From: Planctomycetota bacterium | GTDB taxonomy: Bacteria > Planctomycetota > Planctomycetia > Pirellulales > Pirellulaceae | Assembly: GCA_027622275.1 (NCBI GenBank) | Contig: JAQBZB010000006.1 | Span: 1-64,000 of the forward strand | Length of the DNA: 64,000 bases | Reading direction: 5' to 3' | In this document: positions 19,901-28,510 of the stretch, in pieces | Numbering within the stretch: the stretch's first letter is position 1 | How the letters are laid out: each line of letters starts with the position of its first letter | The notes under the pieces: generated by a model | Told to the model about the DNA's origin: nothing | Seen by the model: the letters and a program-made list of their open reading frames with translations, nothing else | Databases searched by the model: none | Position numbers and translations under genes: made by a program

Positions 19901-22900
19901 TCGCGGTTCTCGACGGCAGTACGGGCTTCCGCCTGGACGGCGCCGCCCAAAATGACGGCTCCGGCCGTGCGGTGAGTTCCGCGGGCGACGTCAACGGCGA
20001 CGGCGTTGACGATCTGATCATCGGCGCGTACGCAGCGAGCCCGAACGGCAGCAATTCCGGTTCGAGCTACGTGGTGTTCGGGAAATCGGGCGGCGGGTTT
20101 GCTGCGTCGATCAACCTGAGCAGCCTCGACGGCAGTACGGGCTTCCGCCTGGACGGCGTCGCGCAATTTGACAACTCCGGCATTGCGGTGAGTTCCGCGG
20201 GCGACGTGAACGGCGACGGCTTCGATGATCTGATCATCGGTGCGCACAGAGCGGACCCGAACGGCGATAGATCCGGTTTGAGCTACGTGATGTTCGGCGG
20301 AAACTTCACCGGCGGTGCTGAAACGCAGGTCGGCGACGGCAACGCCAACATGCTGACGGCCAATCAGGGTGCGGCGGCCGTCGATATTCTGATCGGCGGC
20401 GGCAATGACGACGTACTGATCGGTGACGGCGGAGCGGACGTTCTGCGGGGCGGCGAAGGCGATGATCTGCTGGCAGTTCCCGCGCTGAATTTTCAGCGCA
20501 TCGACGGCGGCAGCGGTATCGACACACTGCGGCTCGACGCGTCCGGTCTGACATTCGACCTGACCGCCATTCCCGACAACCGGCTGACCGGGATCGAACT
20601 GATCGACATCCGCGGCAGCGGTCCCAACACGCTGAAGCTCACTCGGCTGGAAGTCCTGAACCTCAGTGATTCGTCCAACACACTGGTCGTGACCGGCGAC
20701 AGCGATGATCTGATCGAGATCGGCGAATTCAATAGACCAGACACGATCCGATCGACGGAAGTGATCGACGGCGGCTTGTACCGAGTCTATTCGTCAGGCA
20801 CCGCGACACTGAAAGTGGCTTCGGCTATCCAGCCGCTCGTCACACTGCCCGCCGGCGGCGGTTCGTACGAACTGCTGCGGGCTGGCGGCGACGCGGTTTT
20901 GCGTCGCGTCGGCGGACAGGGTGAGGAACTGTTTCACGATGCGACCGCGTCGTTTCGGTCACTGGTGATCGACGGCTCGAGCGGTGACGACTTGCTGACC
21001 GTGGACTTCTCACAGGGAGATCCTGTGCCGCTGGATGGTGTGACGTTCAACGGAGGCGGTCAGAGCGCAGGCGGCGATTCGCTCGAATTCCGCGGTCGCC
21101 TACCGTCCGGAAAGTTTCAGACGGTGGTGTACGCTGCCACGGGGACGGGCTCGGGGCGCGTCGAGTTTGACTTCAACTCGACCGTCCAGTTCACCGGGCT
21201 CGAGCCGATCGTCGACGACACGCTGGCCGCGCACCGCGTGTTTGCCATCGATGCGGCATTTGTCGGCGATCCGCAGATTTCAGTCGGCGACGATCCATCG
21301 GCCATCGGACGTTCGCTGATTCAGAGTGCCGGCGGGCCTGGGTTCGAAAGCGTTAGTTTCGTCAGTCCCACGGTGTCGTTATCGATTGCCGGAGCCGGCG
21401 GAAACGACACGGTGACCGTCTCGCCGCTGGATGTGACCTTTTCGGCCGCGCTGTCGATCAGCGGAGGCGGTGGCAACGACACGATCGACGCCACGGCGGC
21501 GGAGATCCCGGTCACCATCGACGGCGGCGAGGGCAATGATGTGCTCCGGGGCGGCAAAGAGCGCGACGTGCTGCAAGGCGGCAGCGGCATGGATCAGCTC
21601 GAAGTCGCAGGAGTGGCCGCGGCGAGTATCGCGGGTGGCGACGGACCCGACACCCTGCGAGTTATCGGCACCGGAACCTCGCTCGATCTGACCGCCTTGC
21701 CTGACGGCTGGACCAGCGGCATCGAGACGATCGACTTGACCGCCGCCGGCGCAAACCTGTTAAAGCTGGATTTGCTGAGTGTCTTGAATGCGTCCGATAC
21801 CACCAACACCTTGACCGTCCGAGCGACGACCGAGGACACAACCACGATCGGTCGCGGGTGGAACTTCGCGGGCCAGCAGACGGTCGACGGTCAAATCTTC
21901 AAACAGTTCACCCGCTCGGGCGCGACACTGTTGGTCTCCGGCGAATCGACAGTCGCCGAATTTCTGATCTTTGTCGCTCCCGATAACGACGCCACGAACG
22001 ACATCGTACTGGTCCGCGACCGCACGGAATTAGTAATCACCAACGACGGGATCCAGGTCGCCCGCCAACCGCTGGCGGACGGCATGACCGTGATCATCCG
22101 CGGTGCGGACGGGGCCGTGGACGACACGTTGACCGTGGATTATAGCGGCGGCAATCCGGCTCCCGACGAGGGAATTCAGTACGAAGGCGGCGCGGGCGGG
22201 GACGATGCGCTGGTCATCCAGGGCGGTACGGCCGGGGTGGTCACACACGAGTTTCGCAACGCCAACGACGGCAGCGTGACGATCGACGGCGACACGATCT
22301 TCTACACCGGACTGGAGCCCATCATCGATCGGATCCAGGCCTTGGAACGCTTCTTTACATTTCTCGGCACAAACAACGAGATCACGCTGGGCGACGATGA
22401 CGCAAGCGGAAACAATAGCTCACGCATCTCCAGCGTCTCTTCCAGCGAACAGGTCGACTTCGTCAATCCCAGCCGATCCCTGGTATTGAACGCCGGTGCC
22501 GGCGACGACAAGGTGCTACTGCTGGCGCTGGATGCCGAGCCCGTGGGAGGTGTGTTTCCGTTCGAGGTGCTGGTCAACGGTCAAGGCGGCAACAACGACC
22601 TGGACGCATCCGGCTTCCCCGCGCCACTGTCGCTGATCGGTACAGCGGGTGACGATGTGCTGTCGATCTCCAACACGAACTTCCGTCGCATCGACGGTGC
22701 CGCGGGCCGGGATACGCTCAAGATTCTGGGTGCGCGGGTGACGCTCGACCTGCCGGCGATCGACGACGCGGTGATCTCGAGTATTGAAGTGATCGATCTG
22801 CGCGGCAGCGGCGCAAACAAGTTGGTGCTGAATCTGGCCGAAGTCGCCAATCTCTCCAAGACGCTAACCGAGGGATTAAGCCTGATTGCCGACGCCGGTG

Positions 22901-23571
22901 ACACAGTGACGATCGGGGCCGGCTGGTCTTTAACTGGCACTCAGATCTCAAGGGGTAGATTCTTTCGCATCTTGGAACAAGCCGGCACGCGGCTGTTGAT
23001 GAACGGTCCCGCCGATCTACAGAATCCGGTCCTGCATCTCGATGTCAACAACGATGGAATCGTCGCGCCAGTCGATGCGCTGATCATCATCAATGAAAAG
23101 CAAAACCACAGATTCACGGACGACCGCGGCAGAGTACGCGATCCGGTTGTGCTGGCCGCCGACAACAATCCGGGCAACGACTTCGACGGTTTCTACCGTG
23201 ACGTCGATGGCGATGGATTCATCGTCCCACTCGACGCGTTGCTGATCTTCAATCACCTCAATCGAATCGGCTTGACCGCGGCGGAAGGCGAAGGGGCTGG
23301 CGGGTTAGGCCCAATAGATTCGTTTGCAACCAGTCGCTGGGCGGGGGACTCGCCGCCGGATTCCTGGTTGCGCGGTGAGGTGCTACGGGATCTGTTTGCC
23401 GATGCGGAACCTGAGCAGGTGCGACAATCTGTTGCGACGGAAAGTTCTCACGCGATGGCGTCAACGACCGCCACAGATTTGCGAGCCACTCCTCGGCGTG
23501 TGGCCACCGAGCTTCAGTTGCTGGATGAAGCAATTCGCGAGTTTTTCGAAGACTGGCCGGAGCCGTCGTAA
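13999..23571 (+). CDS. Giant surface protein, main part (SdrD-B, GEVED, FG-GAP, RTX-like, dockerin)
   Basis: The frame is open from about 13921; the track's GTG at 13999 is not a natural start, and this is the continuation of the previous ORF. Segments, by residue of the 3190-aa ORF: six SdrD B-like repeats (about 40-680; GTAFDDINANGQRDAGEPGL); a beta-rich unit starting LPAGGGVYELL (about 690), repeated near 2290 and, degenerately, near 2650; a calcium-binding DEDVDGVGDAIENA spacer (about 1214); GEVED domains (about 1400-1565 and 1796-1964); FG-GAP-like repeats with DGDGDxDVLSAS (about 1590-1790) and integrin-alpha-like NGDGVDDLIIGAY (about 1970-2100); RTX-like nonapeptides (GGADVLRGGEGDDLL); and a C-terminal dockerin-like pair (DVNNDGIVAPVDAL, DVDGDGFIVPLDAL; about 3013-3091). 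The protein is exported, presumably calcium-stabilised and surface-attached. A binding partner for the dockerin is not in the window. Confidence 0.85.
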   Translation: MLTGASVAGSFASVSGQEGITWSTAVSADRVTATVTDVNLGTISGTAFDDINANGQRDAGEPGLANVTINVDLDNDGDGDGNMLTEADGSYEFQNNVPVGTHAVSAAAAGLIPTSLAAVLNVTAMSSFSGIDFGFFQPAMATGRSFDDQNGDGDDESGSDPGLGNLTVDLFRDADGNGAFDEAQDELLRTATTAAGDGGWSINGIGPGVHFLRQRAVGGATLTSPTGGVHVVDPTSGQQITGVDFGNFSDLAISGNVFDDVNANGVRENGDVGLEDRLIDLYRDDGDGAFDPNLDQLVDTEGTTEAHYLFEELGPGIYFVLRGQLAPGTTGTLPAAGLYTVVAESGVDVTSLDFGNFTHFGIDGTVFDDLLGNGQEDNEDELLGGITVELFRDDGDGNFDADADDMLGVTTTSVLSGSYIFEDLGPGIYFVRSPVPQGTIVAGPPGGVQTIVAESGVNVPQRDFFRFTNIEISGRAFDDLNGDGNDDNDSDPGRGSVTIDLFRDDDGNGQTTQSELVTSAIAAASSGTYSFTDVGPGDYFVRVQPPSGTTTTAPAFGEFFDSAISGRNLSDLNFGFFTLVSLRGNVFRDANENGVRDADETAGIEGSTVYADADDDGVLDLDETSTLSDANGDYTLAGFAAGTHRIRQIPPRGLAQTAPADEHAVTVTSGVDISALDFGNRIDPVVDLPAGGGVYELLIDAGDILVRRVNGTNDFTELFRLPAPSVDSLVINGTLNVEIVRVLFANGNPIPVDGVFVTGGGDADRLELNGGSFDTVTGTSTGTADTVAGIIALDPDGPGGTAPSAISWSGVPSITDDSTVGHRVFQLRPADSVTTIDDPGIAGQSQIASQRFGTVRFSNPSSSLEVRNGSPVVGPGPGGIPINDLIDVRGLGSGFAADLIIDGEGGTDSIRFFDNATNTGGGSITIIGDVFQAPVPVNTAGGDVSITTDVLQFNQLGNFPTLSQLGGIDAGSGNIYVQPVLPDTPIGLGNGSGTLQLDQDVLTRLHSEGLVTIGRSDSTALTDIDAVNLSGESFDLSVISGSINVSRLDVGLGNELTLTARTGAITTDPFVATNPNSVHLIGNTVTLNGVVAPGASPGLFGIQSDLILGSDDTLQIEINGTQPFVEYDRLLVYQDMTLAGATLDVAVGGNLSVGDRFHIVVKCESIVDYTGRFAGLPEGGTFRVGNTNFRITYQGDEGSCDERDNDITLEVVLPDEDVDGVGDAIENAAPNGGDGNNDGTPDSQQANVASLPNAVTDDYITLAAPAGVVLSGVRSEPAGVFQAGLEFPIGLLAFSTSGISVGGSTTVTINIPDNVQVNSYYKFGSEPVDDPQTLQDETTTPHLYPFLFDGTTGAELVDADSDGDVDLIRLHLVDGGRGDHDLTANGVIEDPGAPGLVTIDFGDAPAPYPTLLADNGARHLKAGLMLGGRRDSESDGRPTAAANGDDRSGDDDEDGVTFGMVRVGQLDATVTVNVQGIPDVGGNPGTARLDAWIDFNGDGSWSGPFERIADSVAVVNGDNTITFDVPSWAHSGTTFARFRLSTAGGLGVRGSAADGEVEDHAVTLIPPTFTDGDFGPANTISTNAGRARSVFAADIDGDGDMDVLSASFDDDKIAWYENVGSGSFTPHIISTSADGAQSVFAADVDGDGDLDVLSASSQDDKIAWYENDGTPADGGWTARTINTPDPDGTGPLQGDADGATSVFAADIDGDGDIDVIFASCNDDRIAWYENDGTPADGGWTARNVNMDPDGRGGPQQGDADGAFDVFVADVDGDGDSDLLSASLFDDKIAWFENVGFDFGDAPAPYPTLLANDGARHLGTGLTLGASRDSEPDGQPIAAADGDDTGGDDDEDGVTFTSPIQRHPFAPFPATVTVNVQNDGSNGGVLNAWIDFNQDGDWLDAGEQIFTDKAVISGDNALTFNVPVGVPLGGTFARFRLSTGNGLSPTGEAADGEVEDYPVTVTRFRELPLAVLDGSTGFRLDGAAQNDGSGRAVSSAGDVNGDGVDDLIIGAYAASPNGSNSGSSYVVFGKSGGGFAASINLSSLDGSTGFRLDGVAQFDNSGIAVSSAGDVNGDGFDDLIIGAHRADPNGDRSGLSYVMFGGNFTGGAETQVGDGNANMLTANQGAAAVDILIGGGNDDVLIGDGGADVLRGGEGDDLLAVPALNFQRIDGGSGIDTLRLDASGLTFDLTAIPDNRLTGIELIDIRGSGPNTLKLTRLEVLNLSDSSNTLVVTGDSDDLIEIGEFNRPDTIRSTEVIDGGLYRVYSSGTATLKVASAIQPLVTLPAGGGSYELLRAGGDAVLRRVGGQGEELFHDATASFRSLVIDGSSGDDLLTVDFSQGDPVPLDGVTFNGGGQSAGGDSLEFRGRLPSGKFQTVVYAATGTGSGRVEFDFNSTVQFTGLEPIVDDTLAAHRVFAIDAAFVGDPQISVGDDPSAIGRSLIQSAGGPGFESVSFVSPTVSLSIAGAGGNDTVTVSPLDVTFSAALSISGGGGNDTIDATAAEIPVTIDGGEGNDVLRGGKERDVLQGGSGMDQLEVAGVAAASIAGGDGPDTLRVIGTGTSLDLTALPDGWTSGIETIDLTAAGANLLKLDLLSVLNASDTTNTLTVRATTEDTTTIGRGWNFAGQQTVDGQIFKQFTRSGATLLVSGESTVAEFLIFVAPDNDATNDIVLVRDRTELVITNDGIQVARQPLADGMTVIIRGADGAVDDTLTVDYSGGNPAPDEGIQYEGGAGGDDALVIQGGTAGVVTHEFRNANDGSVTIDGDTIFYTGLEPIIDRIQALERFFTFLGTNNEITLGDDDASGNNSSRISSVSSSEQVDFVNPSRSLVLNAGAGDDKVLLLALDAEPVGGVFPFEVLVNGQGGNNDLDASGFPAPLSLIGTAGDDVLSISNTNFRRIDGAAGRDTLKILGARVTLDLPAIDDAVISSIEVIDLRGSGANKLVLNLAEVANLSKTLTEGLSLIADAGDTVTIGAGWSLTGTQISRGRFFRILEQAGTRLLMNGPADLQNPVLHLDVNNDGIVAPVDALIIINEKQNHRFTDDRGRVRDPVVLAADNNPGNDFDGFYRDVDGDGFIVPLDALLIFNHLNRIGLTAAEGEGAGGLGPIDSFATSRWAGDSPPDSWLRGEVLRDLFADAEPEQVRQSVATESSHAMASTTATDLRATPRRVATELQLLDEAIREFFEDWPEPS

Positions 23572-23959
23572 TCGCTAAGAACCAGGGCTTAAAACGGAGT
23601 GCTCCTCGCATACCAGGGAATGAATTCATTTAGAGCGCTATTCTGGATTTGTCCGCTTTCCTTTCTCGCATGGGAAACGACTGATACGTTTCCCTTTCCT
23701 TTCTTCTTCCAGGGACGGCACGGATCCCGCTCGCCTTGCAATTCCAGTTAACTACTGCCGCAATCGCACAGCCGGCGTCAACATTACAGTCATCGATGGA
23801 GTCTGAGCCGACCGTCACGCAATTCGTCGAGGTAGTGCCAAACGTCGTTGCCGAACCAACATTTTCAATCATCGTGACTCCATCCGGAGCATCAACCGAC
23901 GATCGCGATCGACCGACTAAACCAGCCGGCGATGAGTTGTGGGCCGGTTGTTTTCCGGG
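23572..23959. other. Convergent intergenic region
   Basis: This lies between the giant surface gene (+) and the RND exporter gene (-), whose 3' ends face each other. Small ORFs on both strands have no recognisable content. A pyrimidine-rich run (TTTCCCTTTCCTTTCTTCTTCC, about 23687-23711) is notable, but I found no stable stem next to it. Confidence 0.4.
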
Positions 23960-26227
23960 TCAATGAGAAGATTCTCCATGCAAGCGTTGATCTCTCGTAA
24001 ACACGGCGAGCAGCGCGGGCAGAAACACCAAATCCCCGACCAGTGCCGCCGCGATCGTCGAAACCGCCATGGCGGCGAAGTACCGCTGTCCTGGCAACTC
24101 ACTCGTCAAGACGGTTCCGAAACCGGTGATCAAGATGAACGTGGTGATGATCATCGCGGAACCGACGCCCTGGAACGCATCGCGAATCGCACGTTCGACG
24201 TCGCCGTGACGATCGACTTCGCTGCGGTACCGCGTGAGGAAGTGAATCGTGTCGTCCACGGCAATCCCTAGACAGACGGTGAAGGCGCACACGCTGGCGA
24301 TCTCCAACGGATGTCCGAACAGCACCATCATGCAAGCTGTCACGACAAGCGGGAACAGATTCGGAATCACGGTGATCAAGCCGATTCGTAACGAGCGATA
24401 GGCCAGCGACATGACGACGAAGATCGTGATCGCCGCCGTCCCCAAACTGCTCGCGAGATCCGTCACGATTCGATACAGATTGCGGCCCCGCGTGACCGGG
24501 TCGCCCGTCAATGTCAATTTGAATCCCGGGTAGTCTGTCTGCAACTCGCCGAGCCGCTGCTCGACGCGTCGGAAGACCGGTTCGTAGTGCGCGATGCCGA
24601 GATCTTGCATACGAACCGTGATGACGGCTAATCGCTTCGTCGTGTCCAAGTACGAAGCTTTGGTGCTGTCCGGCAACAGCTCCAAGAATGCAAGTCGATT
24701 CGTGACTGACTCGTCGCCTGGGAACGAAGCCAGGATATTCAAGATCGAAAGCGGATGCCGTAGCGAAGGTTCGTCGGTCAAGATTCGTTCGGCGCGTTGA
24801 ATGGCTGTCAGGATCTGTGCCGAGTTTCCATCCGCCGTTTCGTTCCACTCGACGCGCACCCGGACAAACTCGATGCCGCCCAGCGCCTGGTCGCAGTGAG
24901 CAAGTGCTTGATACGCTTCGCTGCCGGTCGGTTGCGAGTCTTGCATGCGGTCGTCCGGGCGCAGCCTGGCGGCACCGATTCCGAACAGCAGCGTGCCGAT
25001 GACTGCCACCGCACTGACCAGCCTGGCACGCCGCAAGACGAACTCGATCAGTCCGCCACATCGCTTCAGTCCGTGCCCGACCAAGTCGTGTTCGTGTCCC
25101 TGGTGAATGTTGTTGCCGAGCCACGTGCTGCACGCGAGCGGAATGGTGATCACGACGGCGACGAAAGTCACAACGACCCCGATCGCGCATCCGCGCCCGA
25201 AACCGCGTACGAACTCCGATTGGGCGACCAGCAGCGAGCCGAAGCCGATGGCCGTGGTGAGCGATGTTAACGCGCAAGCCAATCCGACGTGCAGAATCGC
25301 CGACCGCGAAGCTTCTTGCGGCGTCTGGCCTTCGGCCCGGGCACGACGAATGTGAACCATCAAGTGAACGCCATCGGTCAAACCGACCATGGTGAGCAAG
25401 ACCGGCAAGACGACGCTTGTCAGCGGATTGGACAACTCGTCCATCCAGTTCAGCAGCCCCATCGTCCAGATGATCCCAATCGCGGGCGCGGCGGCGACGA
25501 CCAGGACCGCGCGGATGCCGCGAAAGAGAATTGCAGCCAGGACAAGCACGAGCGTGTACGAGATGAGCTGAAACTTGAGATGGTTCCGGTCGAAGGAGTT
25601 TTGATACGCGATATACAACGGCACGCGGCCTGTCAGCCGGATCTTCAACGGCACGTCCGGATAACGCCCCGCGGCATCGCGAGCTGTCCGCAGCAAGGCC
25701 TCGGAGACGTCGGCGTCGCTCGTGACAAACAGCCAGTTAAAGGCGATCGGCATCAGCAGCGTCCGTCCATCCTCCGACAGCAGTTGGCCGATCGCGAGCG
25801 GATGCCGCATCACTCGATCGCGGGCCGCTGCAAAGCTTTCCGCCGAAGCATCACTGGGCGGCAGCAGACGCTCGCGCAGCCCGAAGACATTCAGCTGTGG
25901 AATCGTATCGACCCACATCACCGAATCGACAGACGGTTGCCGCTCGATCTCCGCCACTACCTCGCGCAGCGCGGCAACGGTCGCGGGCCTAAACAAGTCG
26001 TCCGTTTCCACAACAAGAAAGCAGTCCGACGCGTTCCCTTCCCCGTCGCTCGTGGCAACGCGAAACCGCGAGCCGGTATTGGCGGGCGCGTTCGAATCCG
26101 ACTCGGTTGCCGGCGGGGGAACATACAGATGTCCGCAAATGGCCAACGCCGTGGCGATCGTCATCGCGACCGCCGTCGGCAGACGGTGGCGAGTCACGAT
26201 GTCTGCGAGCAGGCGGATCAGGATCAC
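23960..26227 (-). CDS. RND superfamily (MMPL-type) exporter
   Basis: A 755-aa protein with the expected layout of a small RND permease. There is one membrane helix near the N-terminus, a large periplasmic loop (about 35-215), a block of helices (YTLVLVLAAILFRGIRAVLV onward), a second helix-loop-helix half (from about 405) and a final helix block (AITIFVVMSLAYRSLRIGLI onward). Conserved MMPL features include DGVHLMVHIRRA and its counterpart DDTIHFLTRYRSEVDRHGD in the second half. Such proteins use the proton gradient to export lipids, hopanoids or other hydrophobic compounds; the substrate here is unknown. The start codon overlaps the stop of the upstream redoxin-type gene by 4 bases (ATGA), so translation is probably coupled. 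Confidence 0.85.
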   Translation of the reverse strand: MILIRLLADIVTRHRLPTAVAMTIATALAICGHLYVPPPATESDSNAPANTGSRFRVATSDGEGNASDCFLVVETDDLFRPATVAALREVVAEIERQPSVDSVMWVDTIPQLNVFGLRERLLPPSDASAESFAAARDRVMRHPLAIGQLLSEDGRTLLMPIAFNWLFVTSDADVSEALLRTARDAAGRYPDVPLKIRLTGRVPLYIAYQNSFDRNHLKFQLISYTLVLVLAAILFRGIRAVLVVAAAPAIGIIWTMGLLNWMDELSNPLTSVVLPVLLTMVGLTDGVHLMVHIRRARAEGQTPQEASRSAILHVGLACALTSLTTAIGFGSLLVAQSEFVRGFGRGCAIGVVVTFVAVVITIPLACSTWLGNNIHQGHEHDLVGHGLKRCGGLIEFVLRRARLVSAVAVIGTLLFGIGAARLRPDDRMQDSQPTGSEAYQALAHCDQALGGIEFVRVRVEWNETADGNSAQILTAIQRAERILTDEPSLRHPLSILNILASFPGDESVTNRLAFLELLPDSTKASYLDTTKRLAVITVRMQDLGIAHYEPVFRRVEQRLGELQTDYPGFKLTLTGDPVTRGRNLYRIVTDLASSLGTAAITIFVVMSLAYRSLRIGLITVIPNLFPLVVTACMMVLFGHPLEIASVCAFTVCLGIAVDDTIHFLTRYRSEVDRHGDVERAIRDAFQGVGSAMIITTFILITGFGTVLTSELPGQRYFAAMAVSTIAAALVGDLVFLPALLAVFTRDQRLHGESSH

Positions 26228-28260
26228 GAGCCGTTTCCGTTGGCTTTGTCCCGTGCCGATCGGAGCGAAGCTTCAAGTGCTTCCGCGAGCGTGATCGTCC
26301 TGTCGCCGTTGGCATCGAACTTGACAAAGGCAAACGTCGCGAAGGCTTTCGGTGCCTCCTCGCGTCGCACGACGCCGTCGCCGTCGCGGTCGAAACGCTT
26401 GATGAGCGCGGCGGCCGTCTGCTCGGCGCTCGTTCGTTGCGCGTCGGTCAACGGTTGCGACTCGTTCCGCCGCGAGTTGCTGGCGCGGTCAACCGGGATC
26501 GACACTTCCAAGAATGCGATCATCATTTCTTCCCACGTCTGGTCGCCCCAGCGCACCGTGACCGAAGGGTCCGGGTTCACGAAGTTCTGCTCCGAGTTGT
26601 CAAACAGCGCGGTGCAGTCCAATCGCAGGTTGTTTGTCAACGGCAAGGGCGTGGCCAGCGCATACGCATGTTGCCAATTGAAGTCATAGTGCGGAACATC
26701 GAGCAGAACTTGAGCATGGTCCGAGTTGTTCGTGTCGACCGCCTCGACACGGAACGACCGGCCTCGGACATGCATGTGCGGAGCGATCGCCTGGAGCTTG
26801 GCTCCCGGCGGAAAGTCACTTCGAGTGGCTTGAATTGGAAAGTTCCGAGCGTGTGGCGGGATCTCAAAGTCGTGATTGATTGCGACCAGCGTGACGAGTT
26901 CCTCGGTGACGTCGTCGGCGTCACTGAAGAGCAAACCGACTTTCGTGATGTCCTCTTCCGGCGAGCCGGTCGGTGTGTAATGCATCTGAAAGACAAACTT
27001 CGAGCCCGCGGGGATGAAGCGGGCTTGGTGCGCAGGCAGTTCGAAGTTGCTTTGACCTGGCACAAACGCGGTGAGCCAACCGAGTCCTTCGTGCGAGGAA
27101 TCCTGCGGCGCGCGAACGAAGACGATGGCGTGATGCACAACCGACCGATTGCCCGGCAGCACTTCGGCACCGCGAATCCATTGGTCTTCGTTGAAGCCAG
27201 GGTCCACGACGAAGTACTGGTACTCGACCGTTCCTTCGGCGGGAACGACGTAGGGCCGATCCCGCATCGCAATGATCGCATCGGGCTGACGCGACAATCG
27301 CCAAGTGGTGACATACTCGATTGGTTCCGGAAGTTGCTTCGGGTCGCCTTGTGGCGCACCGCTGGCGACCCAATCGTAGATCGTCTGTTTCTCCTCGTCC
27401 GTCATCAGCCGTTCGTTCTTGAAACGTCCATGCTTCGAGTTGGCGTGCCAAGGCGGCATGCGTTGAGCTTCGATCACTTCGGCAATCGTATCGGCCCAGC
27501 CGGCGGCTTCGTCATAGCTGGTCAACGAAAACGGAGCGATCTCGCCCGGCCGGTGACACTCGACGCAATGACGTTGCAAGACGCGAGCGACTTGATTCGA
27601 GTAGGTCACCGCCGCCGTCTCATCGGGCGATTTAACGCGACCGATGTGACAGCCAACCGCCTCCGTCACCGGTTGGCTGACCAACTTGCCCGCCAACAAT
27701 TCTTCGATCGCTTCGCGCAGATCCTGTCGCGTCGGCTCGTCGCGCACGTAGCCGACTCCATACTGATCATCGATGCATCCCCAGTAGCGGACGACGCGAT
27801 CTTGATCCAGCACGAAGACCTCGGGCGTCCGCCGCGCCTCCATCGCGTCCGCCACTTTATTGCCGAGATCCTTGAGCAGCGGAAACCCGATCGCATGGCG
27901 TTGGGCATAGGCTGCAATTTCGCGGTTCGAGTCGTGCGTATTCGAGTTGATTCCGACAAACGCAACGCCGTCATCCGCAAACGTCTCCGCCAACGTAGCG
28001 AGTCGCGGGCCGTACAGCTTGGCCAGCGGGCATTCCGTCCCCAGGAACGCGACGACAACGATCCTGTTGGAGGCGAAGTCCGCCAGTGAATGCTCTTTGC
28101 CACGAAAGTCACTCAACCGAAACTCCTCGACGGTCTGACCAATCGGTGAAGTTGGCTCGCTGGCTTGCGTGAGGCAGCAAGATGCCGATGCAATCAGACA
28201 GCACAGGCCAAGCCAAGCCGGATTCTTCGGCCCGCGGCGGTACGACGGATAATTCTTCAT
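26224..28260 (-). CDS. Exported redoxin / cytochrome c / copper-monooxygenase-like / EF-hand protein
   Basis: 678 aa. Residues 1-34 form a signal peptide (GLCCLIASASCCLTQA). Residues about 40-190 are a thioredoxin-fold redoxin with TECPLAKLYGPRL, so only one of the usual two cysteines is seen. A c-type haem motif, CVECH, is at 232-236. The following region resembles the copper type II ascorbate-dependent monooxygenase fold, with candidate copper ligands in VVHHAIVFV (376-377), FQMHYTP (about 425) and APHMHVRG (495-497). Two EF-hand loops, DRDGDGVVRREE and DANGDRTITLAE, close the protein. From memory, this domain order is common in planctomycetes. It acts in the periplasm, probably in redox or oxidative modification chemistry. 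It is the first gene of an operon with the RND exporter. Confidence 0.85.
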   Translation of the reverse strand: MKNYPSYRRGPKNPAWLGLCCLIASASCCLTQASEPTSPIGQTVEEFRLSDFRGKEHSLADFASNRIVVVAFLGTECPLAKLYGPRLATLAETFADDGVAFVGINSNTHDSNREIAAYAQRHAIGFPLLKDLGNKVADAMEARRTPEVFVLDQDRVVRYWGCIDDQYGVGYVRDEPTRQDLREAIEELLAGKLVSQPVTEAVGCHIGRVKSPDETAAVTYSNQVARVLQRHCVECHRPGEIAPFSLTSYDEAAGWADTIAEVIEAQRMPPWHANSKHGRFKNERLMTDEEKQTIYDWVASGAPQGDPKQLPEPIEYVTTWRLSRQPDAIIAMRDRPYVVPAEGTVEYQYFVVDPGFNEDQWIRGAEVLPGNRSVVHHAIVFVRAPQDSSHEGLGWLTAFVPGQSNFELPAHQARFIPAGSKFVFQMHYTPTGSPEEDITKVGLLFSDADDVTEELVTLVAINHDFEIPPHARNFPIQATRSDFPPGAKLQAIAPHMHVRGRSFRVEAVDTNNSDHAQVLLDVPHYDFNWQHAYALATPLPLTNNLRLDCTALFDNSEQNFVNPDPSVTVRWGDQTWEEMMIAFLEVSIPVDRASNSRRNESQPLTDAQRTSAEQTAAALIKRFDRDGDGVVRREEAPKAFATFAFVKFDANGDRTITLAEALEASLRSARDKANGNGS

Positions 28261-28510
28261 GGAAAGGGAACCGTTCGGTGGAGGTCTGATTAACCGGATT
28301 GTTCATCCTACTCAATGCACGGCAAAGCGAACACGTGTCAGGCGACACAGATAATTCTTAGATCTTTCTTGTCGTCGGGCAGATCGTAAACTACGGTTGC
28401 GTAGTAGACCGGTCTGGCTGCACCGTGACCGGCGATTGAGTGGGCAATTACTGGAATCTTCGCGCGGCTTGCGGCACGCACCACGCGAAACAATGAGGGG
28501 CGATAGTGCC

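Noticed and set aside
25289-28089. Long plus ORFs of 466 and 660 aa opposite the RND and redoxin genes
   Set aside because: Arg/His-rich shadows of the minus-strand genes, which have clear domains.
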